From Blastobasis lacticolella (lineage: Eukaryota; Arthropoda; Insecta; Lepidoptera; Blastobasidae), in NCBI GenBank assembly GCA_905147135.1, contig LR990045.1, positions 15,910,173 to 15,974,172 on the forward strand: 64,000 nucleotides of DNA, given 5' to 3'. Positions 1 through 12,300 of this stretch are shown here, in pieces; the stretch's first letter is position 1; the number at the start of each line of letters is the position of its first letter. The notes under the pieces were generated by a model. The model saw nothing but the letters and a program-made list of their open reading frames with translations. It had not been told where the DNA came from and searched no databases. The translations under genes were made by a program, and so were the position numbers.

Positions 1-244
1 TTGTGTTTTGTTTTGGTGGTTTGGTTAAAAACTTTAGATAAACCTTAGCAGATATGATTTCCATACGATGTCTTTGTCATCCATCATCATGTTCACTCAT
101 GATGAGGACAAAGGCTTTCAGTGACTCGGTAAATCGTTGTTCCAACTTTAGCATGCCTGTCCACGCTGATCTTCCCGGCACGTGGTTTCAACTAGCCATA
201 TAAGCTATTTTAAGTACCTATACGTAGTGTTATAATACTCAGTG

Positions 245-430
245 ACAAACCAGCACACTGCCCACCCGATGGAAGGCGGTAAGCGCCGCCCATAACACCT
301 GCAATTCATGTGGTGCGTTGTCACCGTGAGCACCTTCAACCCGGAACACAACAATAGAAGCGTTATGGCTTGGCGGCCGAAATAGATACTACCGGTGGTG
401 CTGTGGTCCAGACGAGACTCCTCAAGTTTG
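245..430 (-). repeat. Dispersed lepidopteran repeat, LINE-tail-like remnant
   Basis: Read on the minus strand, the segment has an ACCACCGGTAGTATCTATTT motif followed by a stretch related to TTGTGTTCCGG and a GGGCGGCG-TTACCGC motif. Related stretches occur at about 27370-27420, 30400-30430 and 46570-46640. The type is typical of interspersed repeats in moth genomes. The exact family and ends are not determined. Confidence 0.4.
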
Positions 431-1430
431 ACGGACTCCGAGATATTTATTACTGGGGGTTTATTTGTTTATCTAAATGATTTGTTTATTCATTCTTATC
501 GTTATCTAAATCAAAAGGACTTAGGTACAAACTCCAGCATGCTATCTATAAAAAAGTAGGTACCTAATAATTTACGATGGGTGGATTTATTGTCTTTTAT
601 GAGGAACCGAGTATGAGTAATTTAATTACAAAGTACTTATTTCCTAAATTTTCATTCGGTGTACTATTACCGACACGGCGTGTATGTGAGTTTTATGGAG
701 CGCAGAGCTAAAATAAAAGTGTATACCTACCTATGTACCTACACAGGAGGAATAGGTAATAGGAATAATTAAACGGGTAGTTTCTACTTGTGATAAAATG
801 TCAGATGACTTACATGACAAAAGCAAAGCCCAACTCTAGTCTAGTAGAATACTAGCTAATTATCAAAAACAGTTTTATCATGTGTTTTTAGAGATTTCAG
901 ATGATCTGGTAGGCGTTGCGGTCCAAGTCGGTACCTACCTGCGGCCTACAATATATTGACATTATCCGCGACGTTTACTGCGATTTCGATTCTATAGTTA
1001 AGATTGCTGTTGGTGATACCAACCCGTTCCCTTGATATTATCGGTGGGGTACACCAGGGCAGGTATATCGCATCTCATGTGCCCGACGAGGACGGCGCGG
1101 GCGGAAGGGGCTAGCGATTCAGCCCTCTGAATACTACAAGAAACAAGTTGCATTACCTACATCTAATTTGCTTCTCGATACCTATTTATCATATCTCGCT
1201 CATCTCACCCCAGCTCTTTTGAACCAAAATTCGTTCGCTCGCTACACACGCTCATTTTTCTTAAACATTCGAGAGTCAACAATATACCAAAAACTCCAAG
1301 CCGAGTTCGTTGCACTCGTTCAGTCATTGGTTTATGTTATGTTTATCATGTTCACTCAAGTTATTCGAGCCAATATTCGAAAAACTGCAAGCTCGCCACG
1401 CTTAACAATCGCGGAAGCCATGGCGACCGT
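431..1430. other. Intergenic DNA with no gene recognised
   Basis: This is AT-rich sequence with several TACCTACCTA/GGTACC-type short motifs. The only open frame, at about 1168-1464, has no recognisable domain and looks like chance. Confidence 0.5.
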
Positions 1431-1439
1431 GACATCGCA

Positions 1440-1718
1440 TATAAGCTGCAAGAGTGTTGCTTAGATGGTCGCGCAGTCTGGCAATGTACGTAGGGAATTT
1501 TTGGCCATGCTACGCCGCCACCCGCCAGGCACGGGGAGGAGAGGCCGGCCCAAGCAGCGATGGCTTGACGTCGTTAAAAGGAGAACATGCGTGCTAGCAA
1601 ACTCAACGCCAAGGATGACAAACACCGAGCAAAGTGGACAACGAGAAGTAGTAAGGTGGCCCGGGCCCTCGCGCGCGAGAGTACAACCTTGGCGTCAGTA
1701 CGCCAAGATGATGTCTTC
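1440..1718 (+). mobile_element. RTE-like LINE 3' end fused to SINE-A type tail
   Basis: Translation from about 1465 gives an RTE-type C-terminal signature (residues near GRRGRPKQRWLDVV), also seen in the RTE copy at 52860-52915. From about 1657 the sequence changes into the GC-rich 3' tail of the SINE-A family: a CCCGGGCCCTCG core, GCGCGAGAG, then CGCCAAGATGATG. This is either a LINE whose 3' tail is shared by SINE-A or a junction of two fragments. The coding part is decayed. Confidence 0.5.
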
Positions 1719-2635
1719 GTTCGTCACATCTAAACCGCTTTGGTGCAGCGACTTCCGAAGCTTGTAAGGCCCCTCCGCAGTATTCAACGCGTCGTAGAGC
1801 GGAGCCAGCTGAGCTGACCACGGCCTTCCACCATCTTTAGATATACGCCGAGCTACGGCACTTTGCTTGTAGACTGTGAGGACGCCGTAAGTTATCCTAC
1901 GTCATCGACTACAAGAAAATATCCACTAGTGATAGTAGACGTTTAGAAGACCTACAAAATGTTGGTCTGCCCGTGCACAATCTGGCACAAATATAAATAT
2001 TTTTTTAGTGACCAGACTTCGACTTTTCGTAGCGATAATACTTACATATCCTCTTGTGGGGGTTCTGTAAGTAAAAAAACCGGGGTGCCTCACATCCTTT
2101 TGGCAGTTTCACTTTCCAGACACATTATAGTTACCTTTCTCTTATGTTACTTTAATGTGGCTGAAAAGCGAAACTCTACTTACTTATTGTTATTTACCTG
2201 ATCTTTGGTTGGGCCACAGAAATATAAAGAAATAAACGGTGGGTAGGGCATCTCAGATAGTCGGACAAAAATGTACATTATGCTGTCGTAAATAAACGCA
2301 GTTAATCTCGTGTTGCTGGGCGTCCGTGATAACTCCGTGTGATATGAGAAACGTGTCCGTAGTCACCAACCCTACCTATCTAACGCAATTGAGATAAATA
2401 AGCAATGGACATTAGAAATCCATTAAATACCTACTACGTTACATATAACATACCTACCTACATTACGTCAATACCTAGGTACTTAGGTAGATATATCTAG
2501 AATGTCCAAAGTGTAAAATCTTATCGTATCTTATTCGTGGAATAACTCTTCAGATGATTGCTATCAATCGCATTCGTGAATTCGTCAAGTAAATTGTGAG
2601 AACCTACATTAATATGAAATTCAGGCAATGTGGTA
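1719..2635. other. Intergenic DNA with no gene recognised
   Basis: This is AT-rich DNA with many TACCTAC-type motifs around 2430-2490. No splice-flanked coding segment, RNA gene or repeat family was recognised. Confidence 0.5.
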
Positions 2636-3620
2636 CATCATCATCATCGTCCTAAAGCTTATCCCGGCCTTTGCTAGGGTCCTCTTTCCTACACATTCTT
2701 CGCCCGGTCTTCGGCATCCTCGCGTCGTAAGCCATGGTCTCTCGCATCCAACTCAGCGATGTCAATCCATCGCTTCTTGGGCCGCCTTGTGGTCTTTTGC
2801 ATGATACCGGTAAGTTCAGTCACTTATTACCCACACATTCCTTCAGCTTACACAACACATGACTATACCAGCGCAGGATAGCCTCCTAGACCTTTACGGA
2901 TGGTTTCAAGATCCGCGCTGCACATAGCCATATACTCGTATTCTGTTTTGGCGACGTTCAGTTTCATACTCCCGTTTTCTAGCACATCCTTTCTCGTGTC
3001 CATCCTGTTCTCAAAATTCTGTCTAAGCTTTCCAACCAGTGCGATGTCATCAGTGAACTCCTGGCTCTTGTTTTCTTAATAGAGGTTCGCAGCGTTCGGT
3101 AGTAGGCCGTCTACTACGTACCCGGAATGTCCATGAAGAGGACTCTGTACTGTGCAGTGAGGTATTCACCCTGGATGAGCTTGGACTGGGATACATGGCC
3201 GATGTTACGTCTTCGGATCATCAGATAGTCCATTTATGATTGGTGCGGGCCACTTCTGTAAATGATGAGGTGTTCAAGTCTCTTCTGGAAAAAGGTGTTA
3301 ACCACAGCCAAGTCGGTGGTCAGTGAGGTTCGGAAAATTTCTTCTCCCTCACTGTTCCGCTAGCCGTAGCCAAAGCCCCCGTGTACCCGACCGAACTCCT
3401 CCCTCCTCTGGCCTTCGTGGCTGTAGAGGTCCGTACCAACTACGATCTGTTCAGAGGATTGTTTACGTCGCAGGGTATCATGGTAACTATTCCAGAAGCC
3501 AATATGTTCAGTGTCAGCGCAGCCGGACTGGGCAGCATAGGCGCTAATGAGGTTGTATGTTGATCCTTCTATCAGGGCTATGACCAGCATAAGCCTTATG
3601 ACAATGCCGTCACAATACAT
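2636..3620 (-). mobile_element. RTE-type LINE remnant: endonuclease region plus 3' end, central RT missing
   Basis: Read on the minus strand from 3620, the first open frame carries an APE-type endonuclease segment of RTE elements: SAYAAQSGC, then FWNSYHDT, then GTDLYSHEGQRREEF and HGGFGYG. At about 3340-3130 comes the next endonuclease block (VVNTFFQKRLEHLITY, then QIDYLMIRRR). From about 3090 the frame resembles the late RT region, and 2636-2800 matches the RTE 3' end at 52870-53035 (CGATGGATTGACATCG, then CCGAAGACCGGGCGAAG). Most of the RT core is absent, so this is an internally deleted, frame-broken copy. Confidence 0.7.
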
Positions 3621-4199
3621 TTATAAGAAGCTTATATACATATGTACACTTATTTATGAAGAACAATGATGTTTATAATATAAATACTAGAAATAAAGAT
3701 AAGCTTTTAGTGGTACTTGTCGTCCAACCAAAGTCCACAAATCATTATAGTAAATCTAGTCCATGGGACTGAACTGCGGTTCTATACCTACAGGTATTTC
3801 TCTACTATAAACGTATAAAAAAAGTAATTTAGGCTTTGTGGGTTTCTTACCGTTTCTTTACCACGGAGAACCATCTAGGAAACAGCGTTAACTTTCCTTC
3901 CTTCCCACACACGGTGTCTTTTGTTCGTTCCCGGGCTGCGGGACACCTGCTCTGCGTTGGCTGCGGTGGGGATGGTATAGGGTAGGGGTAGGCTGGAGTA
4001 GGGTAGGGTGGGGGTTGCTGCCTATTACATGCAGCATTTGTAATGCACACTCGCTTAAAAGTCTGTCTGGCGGTGGCGTGGGGGCCGGGTCGCTCTTTCC
4101 CTTCAAATATGGTTCAATTGGTCAATGTCTATGGGCCCTGCTTTATACTCATGAATGGGTGCTGCCTTGGTGGACTGGCTTACTCTTGCTGTAGTTTTA
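3621..4199. other. Intergenic DNA with no gene recognised
   Basis: Contains a GT-rich stretch at about 3955-4020 (repeated GGTAGGG-type units on the plus strand). The proline-rich minus-strand open frames here are low-complexity by-products of that stretch. Confidence 0.45.
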
Positions 4200-4402
4200 G
4201 GTAGTATTCTTAAGTCGGTATACTAGATATAGTATACGACTCTGGCACGATCCGGCCGTGGTCGGCGTGGGGTGGGTGTGCTCCGGCCCTGGGCACAGCC
4301 AACGTATCACTGCGTGTTTCCTTCCTACTTTCCTACCGCAGTCCTTTTTAACGATTGAAAGTGATATTTAATGTCTTAATCAATAAAGAAATGTTGAGTT
4401 TG
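4200..4402 (+). repeat. LINE-like 3' tail, family shared with 25733-25788
   Basis: The end of this segment (about 4350-4402) matches 25733-25788 almost base for base: ACGATTGAA, then GATATTTAATGTC, then TAATCAATAAAGAAAT and GAGTTTGC. An AATAAAG motif sits near the 3' end, as in LINE or gene-derived tails. The upstream GC-rich part (about 4240-4330) is probably the same element. Confidence 0.45.
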
Positions 4403-5225
4403 CCCTAACTCCCGGGTCTTGGAGCCTAGATGGGCTCCTGTATGTTCGGCGAGCTCTCTATGCCGACCCGTGAGCGAGCAACCGTTGAGCGTCATGACGC
4501 GGAGTTTTCTAATTGGCACTTCTGTCTTTAACCCTGCTCGCACGTGGTGGGGAACGCCCTCGCGAACTTGTCGCAGGTTTAGGGCGATGTGCCTGCGCGT
4601 CGTATTTCAGCGACGCCCTATCTCTGAGTACAATCCCGTTAATCCTTCCTATCATGCTTATTTATTGGTGATTTGGTTTTTTACGTGAGTTGACTACCAT
4701 CCATCCCGCACATACGTCTTTCCTTCATATTACTGGCCTTTCAGGCATTTCGTTGCGCGCGCGAAGTAGGTACCTACATACCTACTTAATGCGCACGCTT
4801 GATGCAGCGCACACCCTTAGTGGATCTTCTTGGAGCCACCCAAAAGCTCACATAGAGACTAGGTAGGTGCATATATATAATTATTTATTCTACTATTACT
4901 TTCACCTACCTATTAGATAGACTGTAGAGAATGTGGAGAATACTAGGCACCTATCTACACACATAGACACAGAACACAATATTCTCTACCATAAGCTAAT
5001 GGCTAACTACTCTCCAATTTTGTTCGCGATTAATATTGGGTAGCACAACTAAATTATGTTGTCCACTCATGATGATGGGAATCAACATAATATATCATGA
5101 CGTGACGTCTTCTAAACATGTAGACATGTGGTTAACACGTGACCATGATACAGCTAACAAACAATACGACCGCAATACATCACTGAACCCCTGTAGCCTG
5201 ATAAAATGAGTGATAATAATATCAG
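4403..5225. other. Intergenic DNA with no gene recognised
   Basis: The 89-codon open frame at about 4419-4688 is arginine- and serine-rich, follows directly on a repeat tail and shows no domain. It is treated as non-coding. The rest is AT-rich with no recognisable family. Confidence 0.45.
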
Positions 5226-5853
5226 TAGGGATGGGCCTAAGTTAATTTCACATTTGGTTTCACCGAATTTCAGCAGCTTCACAGCTTGTGCCGGGCTTCC
5301 GTATTTGGCGGAAATTCGATTCAGAACACCGAATATTCGGTATCAGAAAATATTGAAATGGTTCAACTATTTTGGGTAAAATTATAAAACCTGAACTGAT
5401 ACTTAATTAATAGTCATACAAGGGAACAAAGAAATATTCATAAATACCACACATACAGGCCGATATCTAACGGTTATTATTTTTGTGATTTTTTTTCAAT
5501 TGGCGCGGTAATCCTGAGAGTGTAAATCCATTGAGGACAAAATTACAAACTAATACTTTCCTATGGCAAAAAAAATCAAAAAGTTCAGGTAAGTATCCCA
5601 AACGGTTCTAACCTCCTTCCGGCAAGAAAACTCGCTCTCACAATATACCGATCGTCCAGAAGATGATAAAAATATTCATGCTAAAGAACTTATGATCTAG
5701 AGTTCGAACACTTTCACAGCACTTTCTGGAATGCAACAGTAGAAAGCTAAGAGCCAAACTACGGCCGAAGTTTGGCCAAATTTAGAATTTTTATCGATTA
5801 TTCGGCCGAAGTTCGAGCCCGGTCCAAATCACATTCGGGCCATTACATCACTA
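5226..5853. mobile_element. hAT-like non-autonomous DNA transposon with 8-bp target duplication
   Basis: The left end reads TAGGGATGGGCC. The right end, reverse-complemented, reads TAGTGATGTAATGGCCC, an imperfect inverted match. The flanking 8-mers are AATATCAG (5218-5225) and AATATTAG (5854-5861), one mismatch, the size expected for hAT elements. The interior is rich in ATTCGGCCGAA-type words and codes for nothing. It ends about 100 bp before the GC-rich putative promoter of the transporter gene. Confidence 0.6.
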
Positions 5854-5877
5854 AATATTAGATTAGGGGATTACGAT

Positions 5878-6348
5878 CTACCAGCTGCAGTTCCCTGCGT
5901 TTTTGCGTAAGCGGCACGTTTGGCAGTTCAAGGTCCGCGATAGAGCATTGATTGGCGTGACGTCACCCTCGGGCGGAGCGCCCGCCGCCGGCCGCCGTCG
6001 CCAGTCGCCGGCCCGCGCTCTGGCCGCTACGAGCGCCTCCGAATCGCTCACCTGTAGATAATAAATCATTATGTTTTGCCTATAAAGGACACCGGCAACG
6101 CGTTGCTGTCCGACAACCTATAAATTCATACACGAAGTCACACATGACTACTTTAATTTATAAATACTTATTTAAAACAAAATCGAAGCCAGTTTTGCAA
6201 CTTAGCCAGTGAAAGTAGGGAAGGATAGACGGATCTCTTTAGTGTTTTAGAAGACAATATTTTACATTGTTGAATATTTTTAGTTTAGATTATATTTATC
6301 AAAACTCTATAGTTTAATATAAAGACTGAAACAGTGAACTACGTTACG
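5878..6348 (+). promoter_or_regulatory. GC-rich putative promoter and 5' leader of the sugar transporter gene
   Basis: A compact GC- and CpG-rich block (about 5930-6050) stands out from the AT-rich surroundings and precedes the first coding exon by about 300 bp. It contains a perfect CRE palindrome TGACGTCA at 5958-5965, an inverted CCAAT motif (ATTGG) at 5951-5955, and TATAAA at 6081-6086. Which of these is used, and the transcription start, cannot be told from sequence. A short open frame on the minus strand here (RAGDWRRRPAAGAPPEG) reflects base composition only. Confidence 0.45.
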
Positions 6349-6368
6349 ATGAAGGACAAGAACACGAG
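6349..6368 (+). CDS. Tret1-like: Transporter coding exon 1 (20 nt)
   Basis: ATG followed by six codons (MKDKNT) and two bases of a split serine codon, then a strong donor GTGAGT at 6369. The phase joins exon 2 exactly. The exon is tiny, so its assignment rests on the donor, the phase and the upstream GC-rich promoter-like block. An alternative first exon in the 16.3 kb intron cannot be excluded. Confidence 0.6.
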
Positions 6369-9300
6369 GTGAGTTTAAACTTATTATTTTCATTGTAGCA
6401 TATGTATATTTGAAAATATTATTAAAATATAAATAGAAATAATCCCCATGATAAATGCCAATCAAACCTGTGTAAAATAGAAAATTCCATTTATTTACGA
6501 AACTCTAGTTACATATGAAGCGGCGCTGCATTACGCCATTGCCTTTGAATAAGTAAATTAAATATTAGTAAATACGAATACGAGTTAAGGGATACGAGGC
6601 ATTATAAATTAACCCCAATTAACCTAATTAACCCCATATGAACACATTCGGCTCGATAACAGCTTACAGCAGTTTTGATACTCTACCCAAAACTTTACTG
6701 ATTAACCCATTCCAATTGATTTTTTAACACTAATAGCCAATCTGTTGTAGATGAAGCCAAAATACCTACAAAAGTTAGTAAAAAAAATAAAAAATAATGT
6801 TATTGCTGAGAATGTTATTGAACTGAGGTATTCAATTGTTCAGATATTTTAGAGTCTTGAATGGTGAGTTGTGATGAGAAATTATGAATGTCGCTCCGCA
6901 CACGCATTATACGATTACACGGTAACTTGACTAACTTATCTAACGATTCACGCGTGAATGTCCATGACTATGGGTCCCAGCTAGGTGCCTAAAATTTCCC
7001 TGGCTTTGTAATTTCGCAAATACCGATGTCTGACCTAAAGCACACTATATCATATTTGTAAATATCACACAGTAATATACCCGTGTTTGTCTTTATTGTC
7101 CTAAGTATTTAATGTTTCAATCACGACTTCACGACTTAAATAGTGATAGGTAAAATATGCTCTTAAAAAGTTTCTGTAGGTTTTTCTATGAGGCTCGTAG
7201 CGTTACGCCTATCTACTGCTAACGCCTGATCTAAGTAAGGTACTTTAAAATCATTATTTTCAATTTATGTAGGCAACCACTGCGATACAAGATTGCCATA
7301 GTGCAGGGCCCACAGTTAATTTAAGGATACCTAACACCATTCTTGTTTTTTGTACCTCCTAACCTGTATGTAACCTATTAAGTTAAATAAATTTATTCTT
7401 GTTGTAATTCTTAAAATTCCTGCTTTGTCACTATCGCATTCCTATCACTAGCAATTACCAATCAGGTATTGTCTGACTGAAAAACGAAAAACCGTTTAAC
7501 CGACTCTCTACTTCCGCGCTATCCGTTGACGCGACAACTCTGCCGGTTACCTCGTCTTGATGTTCCTGCACTACATTATTATACATCACTCTACTCTCGT
7601 ATTGTTATATAGGATTAAGCATGATCATCGGCTGCTAAATATTATGTATAAAGACCAACCAAGTGTATGAATAGGGTCAAAGTTGGAACAGGTACAAAAG
7701 AAAAGGGTCAGGGTTTTTGAAGTAGGTCGCAAAAGGAATACAGTAAACTTTCTTCCGGTTGACCGTAAATATCCAAGGTTTAGAAGAATTTAACAACAAA
7801 ATGGTACATCCAAATCATTTGTTTTAGGTAGTCGCAACCTGATATTGTAACTGCCATGGTTACATGTATCTAAATATGTAAATTTAATGGTATAGGTAGG
7901 TAATTAAAAAGATAACAAATTGTATAAATTCTAAAAATATTTTGATGATACTACTTTTGAATGTATTTAAATGTATTTATTCAAATCAGACTAAATCATC
8001 TAACAGCTTGGCAAAGGCCGCCCTCCTACTTTTCCATACTTCGCGATCGTTTGCTATCATTTTTTATTACATAATATATACATTTGCAATTTATTGTAAT
8101 CTGTACATTTTACTGTAATCTCTGACTAATGGTGTTGGTCTCACAATTATTATCATGTTGATGGATGCCACGGAATACCCATTATTACTGTAACAGTACT
8201 TCTGATATTATTACGTACATTTATTGTAAAACTATCTGAAATTCCGCTACGGCCATGTACCAATGCCTCTTTTCTGAGCTATGTACATTAGTTGATTACT
8301 AACCGATGCTCTTACGGTGAGGGAAAACATCGTGATGAAACCTGCAAATTCAGGCAACTGAATTTGTAACCATGATCCAATCTGGTCAGGTTCCCCTGGT
8401 AGCAGGGTCACGGAGGTCAGATGGTAGCCGCTCCATTGTAATTACCTGATCGCCAAATCCTGGATCATGGTCAAGGTGGACCCCGGGCCCTCGTTCTCGA
8501 GAGCACAACCAGGACATTAACACCAAAATGACTTTTTATTTATTGTGATACGCTTATTAGTTAAAATAATATCAGTTTTATAGTATCTACCTAGATGAAA
8601 ATAAATACCTAATCTCACAGATAGCTTTTCTATATGGTGATATTAACTTAACTGTGTTAGCCAAACTACCCAAACGGCTCTGTTTAACGTGCTTTGCCAA
8701 TCAGACTTTATCGTCTTAATTAAATTTATGTACCATAAGTAGTTTTGGTATGTTATTACTACCTATACCTATTACTACTGTATTGATATCGTAGTGCTTA
8801 GGAAAATACAGGTTTTAGTATCTAGGTAGACTGAATTTGGGTACCAACTTTTTAGTTAATAAATAGAAATGATTTATTGGTTATCGTAGGTGTAAATTAT
8901 ATTTTACTAGCGACCCGCCCCGGCTTCGCACGGGGAGAAAGCTTAACAAATTATTATACACCTAAAATTCCCTCATGAATCACTGTCTATTGGTGAAAAC
9001 CGCATGTTTTAGTTTATCGCGAACAGACAGACAGACGCGGCATCTAACTTTGTTTTACGTTAAGTAGTGATATGAATCAGATAAAATACTCAAATAAATG
9101 GCAGTCATTCTATTGTGCAATCGGAATTATATAGCAAATTATAATAGCGATTTTAATTCTACTCTATCTATCTACGTAAGTTTCTATAGTGCTAACTGAG
9201 TACCTACCTACTCAATTTTTTTATGAAACTATATTTAAATAAATAAATAAAATAAATATTCGTGGACAAATTCACACAGCGCCATCAAGCCCCAAACTAA

Positions 9301-12300
9301 GCAATGCTTGTGCTATGGGTGCAAGATAACTGATATACTACTTAAATACTTTTAAATACATGCTTATTATACATAGAACACCCAGACCCGGAACAGAAAT
9401 TAAAATTCATCATTTAAATTTCTGCCCGGCCGGGAATCGAACCCGGGACCTCTTGCGTGGCAGACCATTGAACCACTCAGGTCGTCAGGTAGGTTATTTC
9501 TTCTATGAGACTTCGCAGTAGCAATTTTGATACGAGTGTATGTTGATATAGGTATCAATATTGACAGACTGACGCAATCATTGGCACATGATGATCATGA
9601 AAACCACTCGTGTAACTAAAATCCGGTCAACGCGGTCATAAATAGATTGGGAGATTTCCTAAATGCCATAATAGGTAGGTACACAAGTATTTTACTACTC
9701 ATTGTTGATAAAATGTGATGAAATCATGAACAATTATTGAACAGGTTGTAGGTTTATTGAATTATTTAGAATTATATTTGCTAACATTAGTTTTACAATC
9801 AGATAATCATTAGCTTGCGATTAATTTCGTCAGATTTCGGCAAAGCTGTCTGATAGGGCATCTGTTACGTAGGGCAGACGCGTTTATTATCGATGCTTAG
9901 GAATGACGTGAAAATACGATTATCTAAGAAGGTGAGGACCGAGCCCTGTCGCCATGTTATCTAATCTGCATGATACCTATAAACGCGACCTAGCACGATC
10001 GAACATGTATTAACATTTCACGCTCATTTCGGTACATTACTAGCGGCCAATTGCACAAGCATACGTTAAAAAGTAAAACCCGTGTGAAAGAATAGAAAAA
10101 TATGGTTACCTACATAAAATCTGTATGAAAAATGTTAATAGTAGTGGTTCAATACTTAAATGGATTTTGTTAATCCCTTAATACGCCAACTGTTTTTATG
10201 GTTTTTATTTTGCATTGTCGATGGAATATCGAAGCAAGTGGAGTATCACCAAATTGCGTAATCATTGTGTAATAAATAAATTGCGCAACTTTTTCTTCAC
10301 TCTTCTTTTCTTGAAGGTCACTGTGATAAAGATGAAACAGGCTCACATATTAATTAATTCTCTACATACATTAAGTATTTATGGGTATATTTAATTAGGC
10401 CACGACAGTAATGCCGAAGACCGGGCGAAGTGGAGAAGATTTAGTAGGAAAGCGGACCCTGGCAGAGGCCGGGATAGGCGCTAGGACGATGATGATGATG
10501 ATTTTAATAGGTCATTAAGTAGATTAAATACTAGTATCTATTAATTACGTGAAAGTTTATCATGTCCGTCATCACAGAGGTCAATCCCGCCTTCTGTCCC
10601 CCGCGTTTCTACATTTCCTCCTTCTCTTCGCTCGGTCTTCGACTGCGGCTTACGACATGAGGATGCCTGAAGTAGTAACAGTAACCCGTTGTCTCTTGCA
10701 ACAGACTCTGCGATATCGACCGATTCAATAGATATCAATCGGTCGCTTGCTTCTTGGGCCAATCGTGATGTCTCTCCTCGTACTAGCAGGTTTATGCAAC
10801 TATTTACCACATATTTATGATATCCGTAAGCCTTGCGCACCACGTGGCTAAAGCAAGTATCTATCTGAATAAATAATATGTTTAATATTATAATAGTTTA
10901 ATAAATAGAATGTTACTGAATTCTAAATATAAATTTTGGACTTTGACCGACCGACAGCAAAGCGACCGGACCGTACGAAACTTGAGGATAGAGAACCAAT
11001 GATTAGTATATTGTTTTATAAGTTTAGTTATATTGGCGTGCAGCAGATTAACACATAGCTAGGTTTTAATTTATCCCGAAATTCGAGGAAGGTAGATCCA
11101 GCTGGAACACAATTTAGGCGATCGAGCTATGAGGTACAGACTGAGACGTTCTTCCCTTGAAAGAGAGAGAGGCCTTGTACTAGTATTGACGGATTTTTCC
11201 TAAGATATGGGCGCGTTTTCCCATATTTTCCTAAAAGCACGTTCACAAGAGTGCGGGTTACAAGCTGCTTTCTCGGCATACAAGGTGAACGCTGTAACCA
11301 CAAGAGCGGTCCCTGCGCGGCTTTGGAGTGGAGATGCTCCGACCAAAGCTGTGCGTCCGCTGCAGCGAAAAGGTTTCTTGCTGTAAGGAATACGTGTTCC
11401 TACAGGATAACGATGTTTCTGCCGATCGCAACATGATATTAAACGCATGATTCGCATCCCCATTCATCTCACTCTACTCGTATACTGAGACTGTCATAAT
11501 GTTTCTTAGTAATGTCGAGTCGACGCATTTCGCGCGAAACTTACATAAATTATCGGAAACGTAATTTGGGCCACCTACACTCAATGAGTTTCGCCTACCT
11601 AGATACCTACTATTGCGCCGGATTTAAGTCTGAAGCATTACCTACGTTAGAAGATATTCTGTGTCTTATGCCCTTTTTTTGTCAACTAAAAAGTTCCTTA
11701 TCGCTGTGGAATGTGATACCTGTTGTTGGGTTTCTCTTCGTGCAATGTATTTTGCAACAAAAAGCCATCCTTGACGACTAAGTACTTACAGTCATAAAAA
11801 ACCGGTATACGACTTGTGATAAAGAAACTGCAGTTATCCTTAAATAATACTTACAGGGGCCTCTTTATAGACGTGCCAATTCGACAATTTTAACGCTTTT
11901 TGACAAATAAGTTAGGTCCAATATGCGACAGGTTATTACTGACAAAAATATCAGACTAAAAACCCGTTTAATAAAGGCGACAATTGTCAAATTTTCCTTG
12001 TCGAGTCGAATAACACACAATAAGTACTAATAAGTCACACAATAGTTTCTTAGAAGAAACTATTGGGTGACTTATTTGTCATGGTAATTGCCTAATTTGG
12101 CACCTTTTCCGACATTTTTGTCACCACACAATATCAAGGCATGCATAAGAGACAACATGAGCATAAAACAATTTTACTTTTGTTTTTTACTTACACTTTT
12201 TTTTTGCTATTTGAAATGGACGGCAAATCAATAATTGTAGGCAAATTTTGTGATAATTTAATACACGAAATAAAAATTAATAAATGGAAACAATAAACTA

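Noticed and set aside
4419..4688. 89-codon frame
   Set aside because: Directly follows a repeat tail, biased composition, no domain.
5878..6069. 63-codon minus-strand protein
   Set aside because: Composition effect of the GC-rich promoter-like block; no homology recognised.
8219..8540. Target duplication ATTTATTGT around the 8243 SINE-A copy
   Set aside because: Only 9 bp, AT-rich, and separated from the SINE's left end by about 15 bp.
11335..11445. Cysteine-rich exon (KLCVRCSEKVSCCKEYVF)
   Set aside because: No start and no convincing splice acceptor, and surrounding frames are closed; evidence too thin to call a gene.
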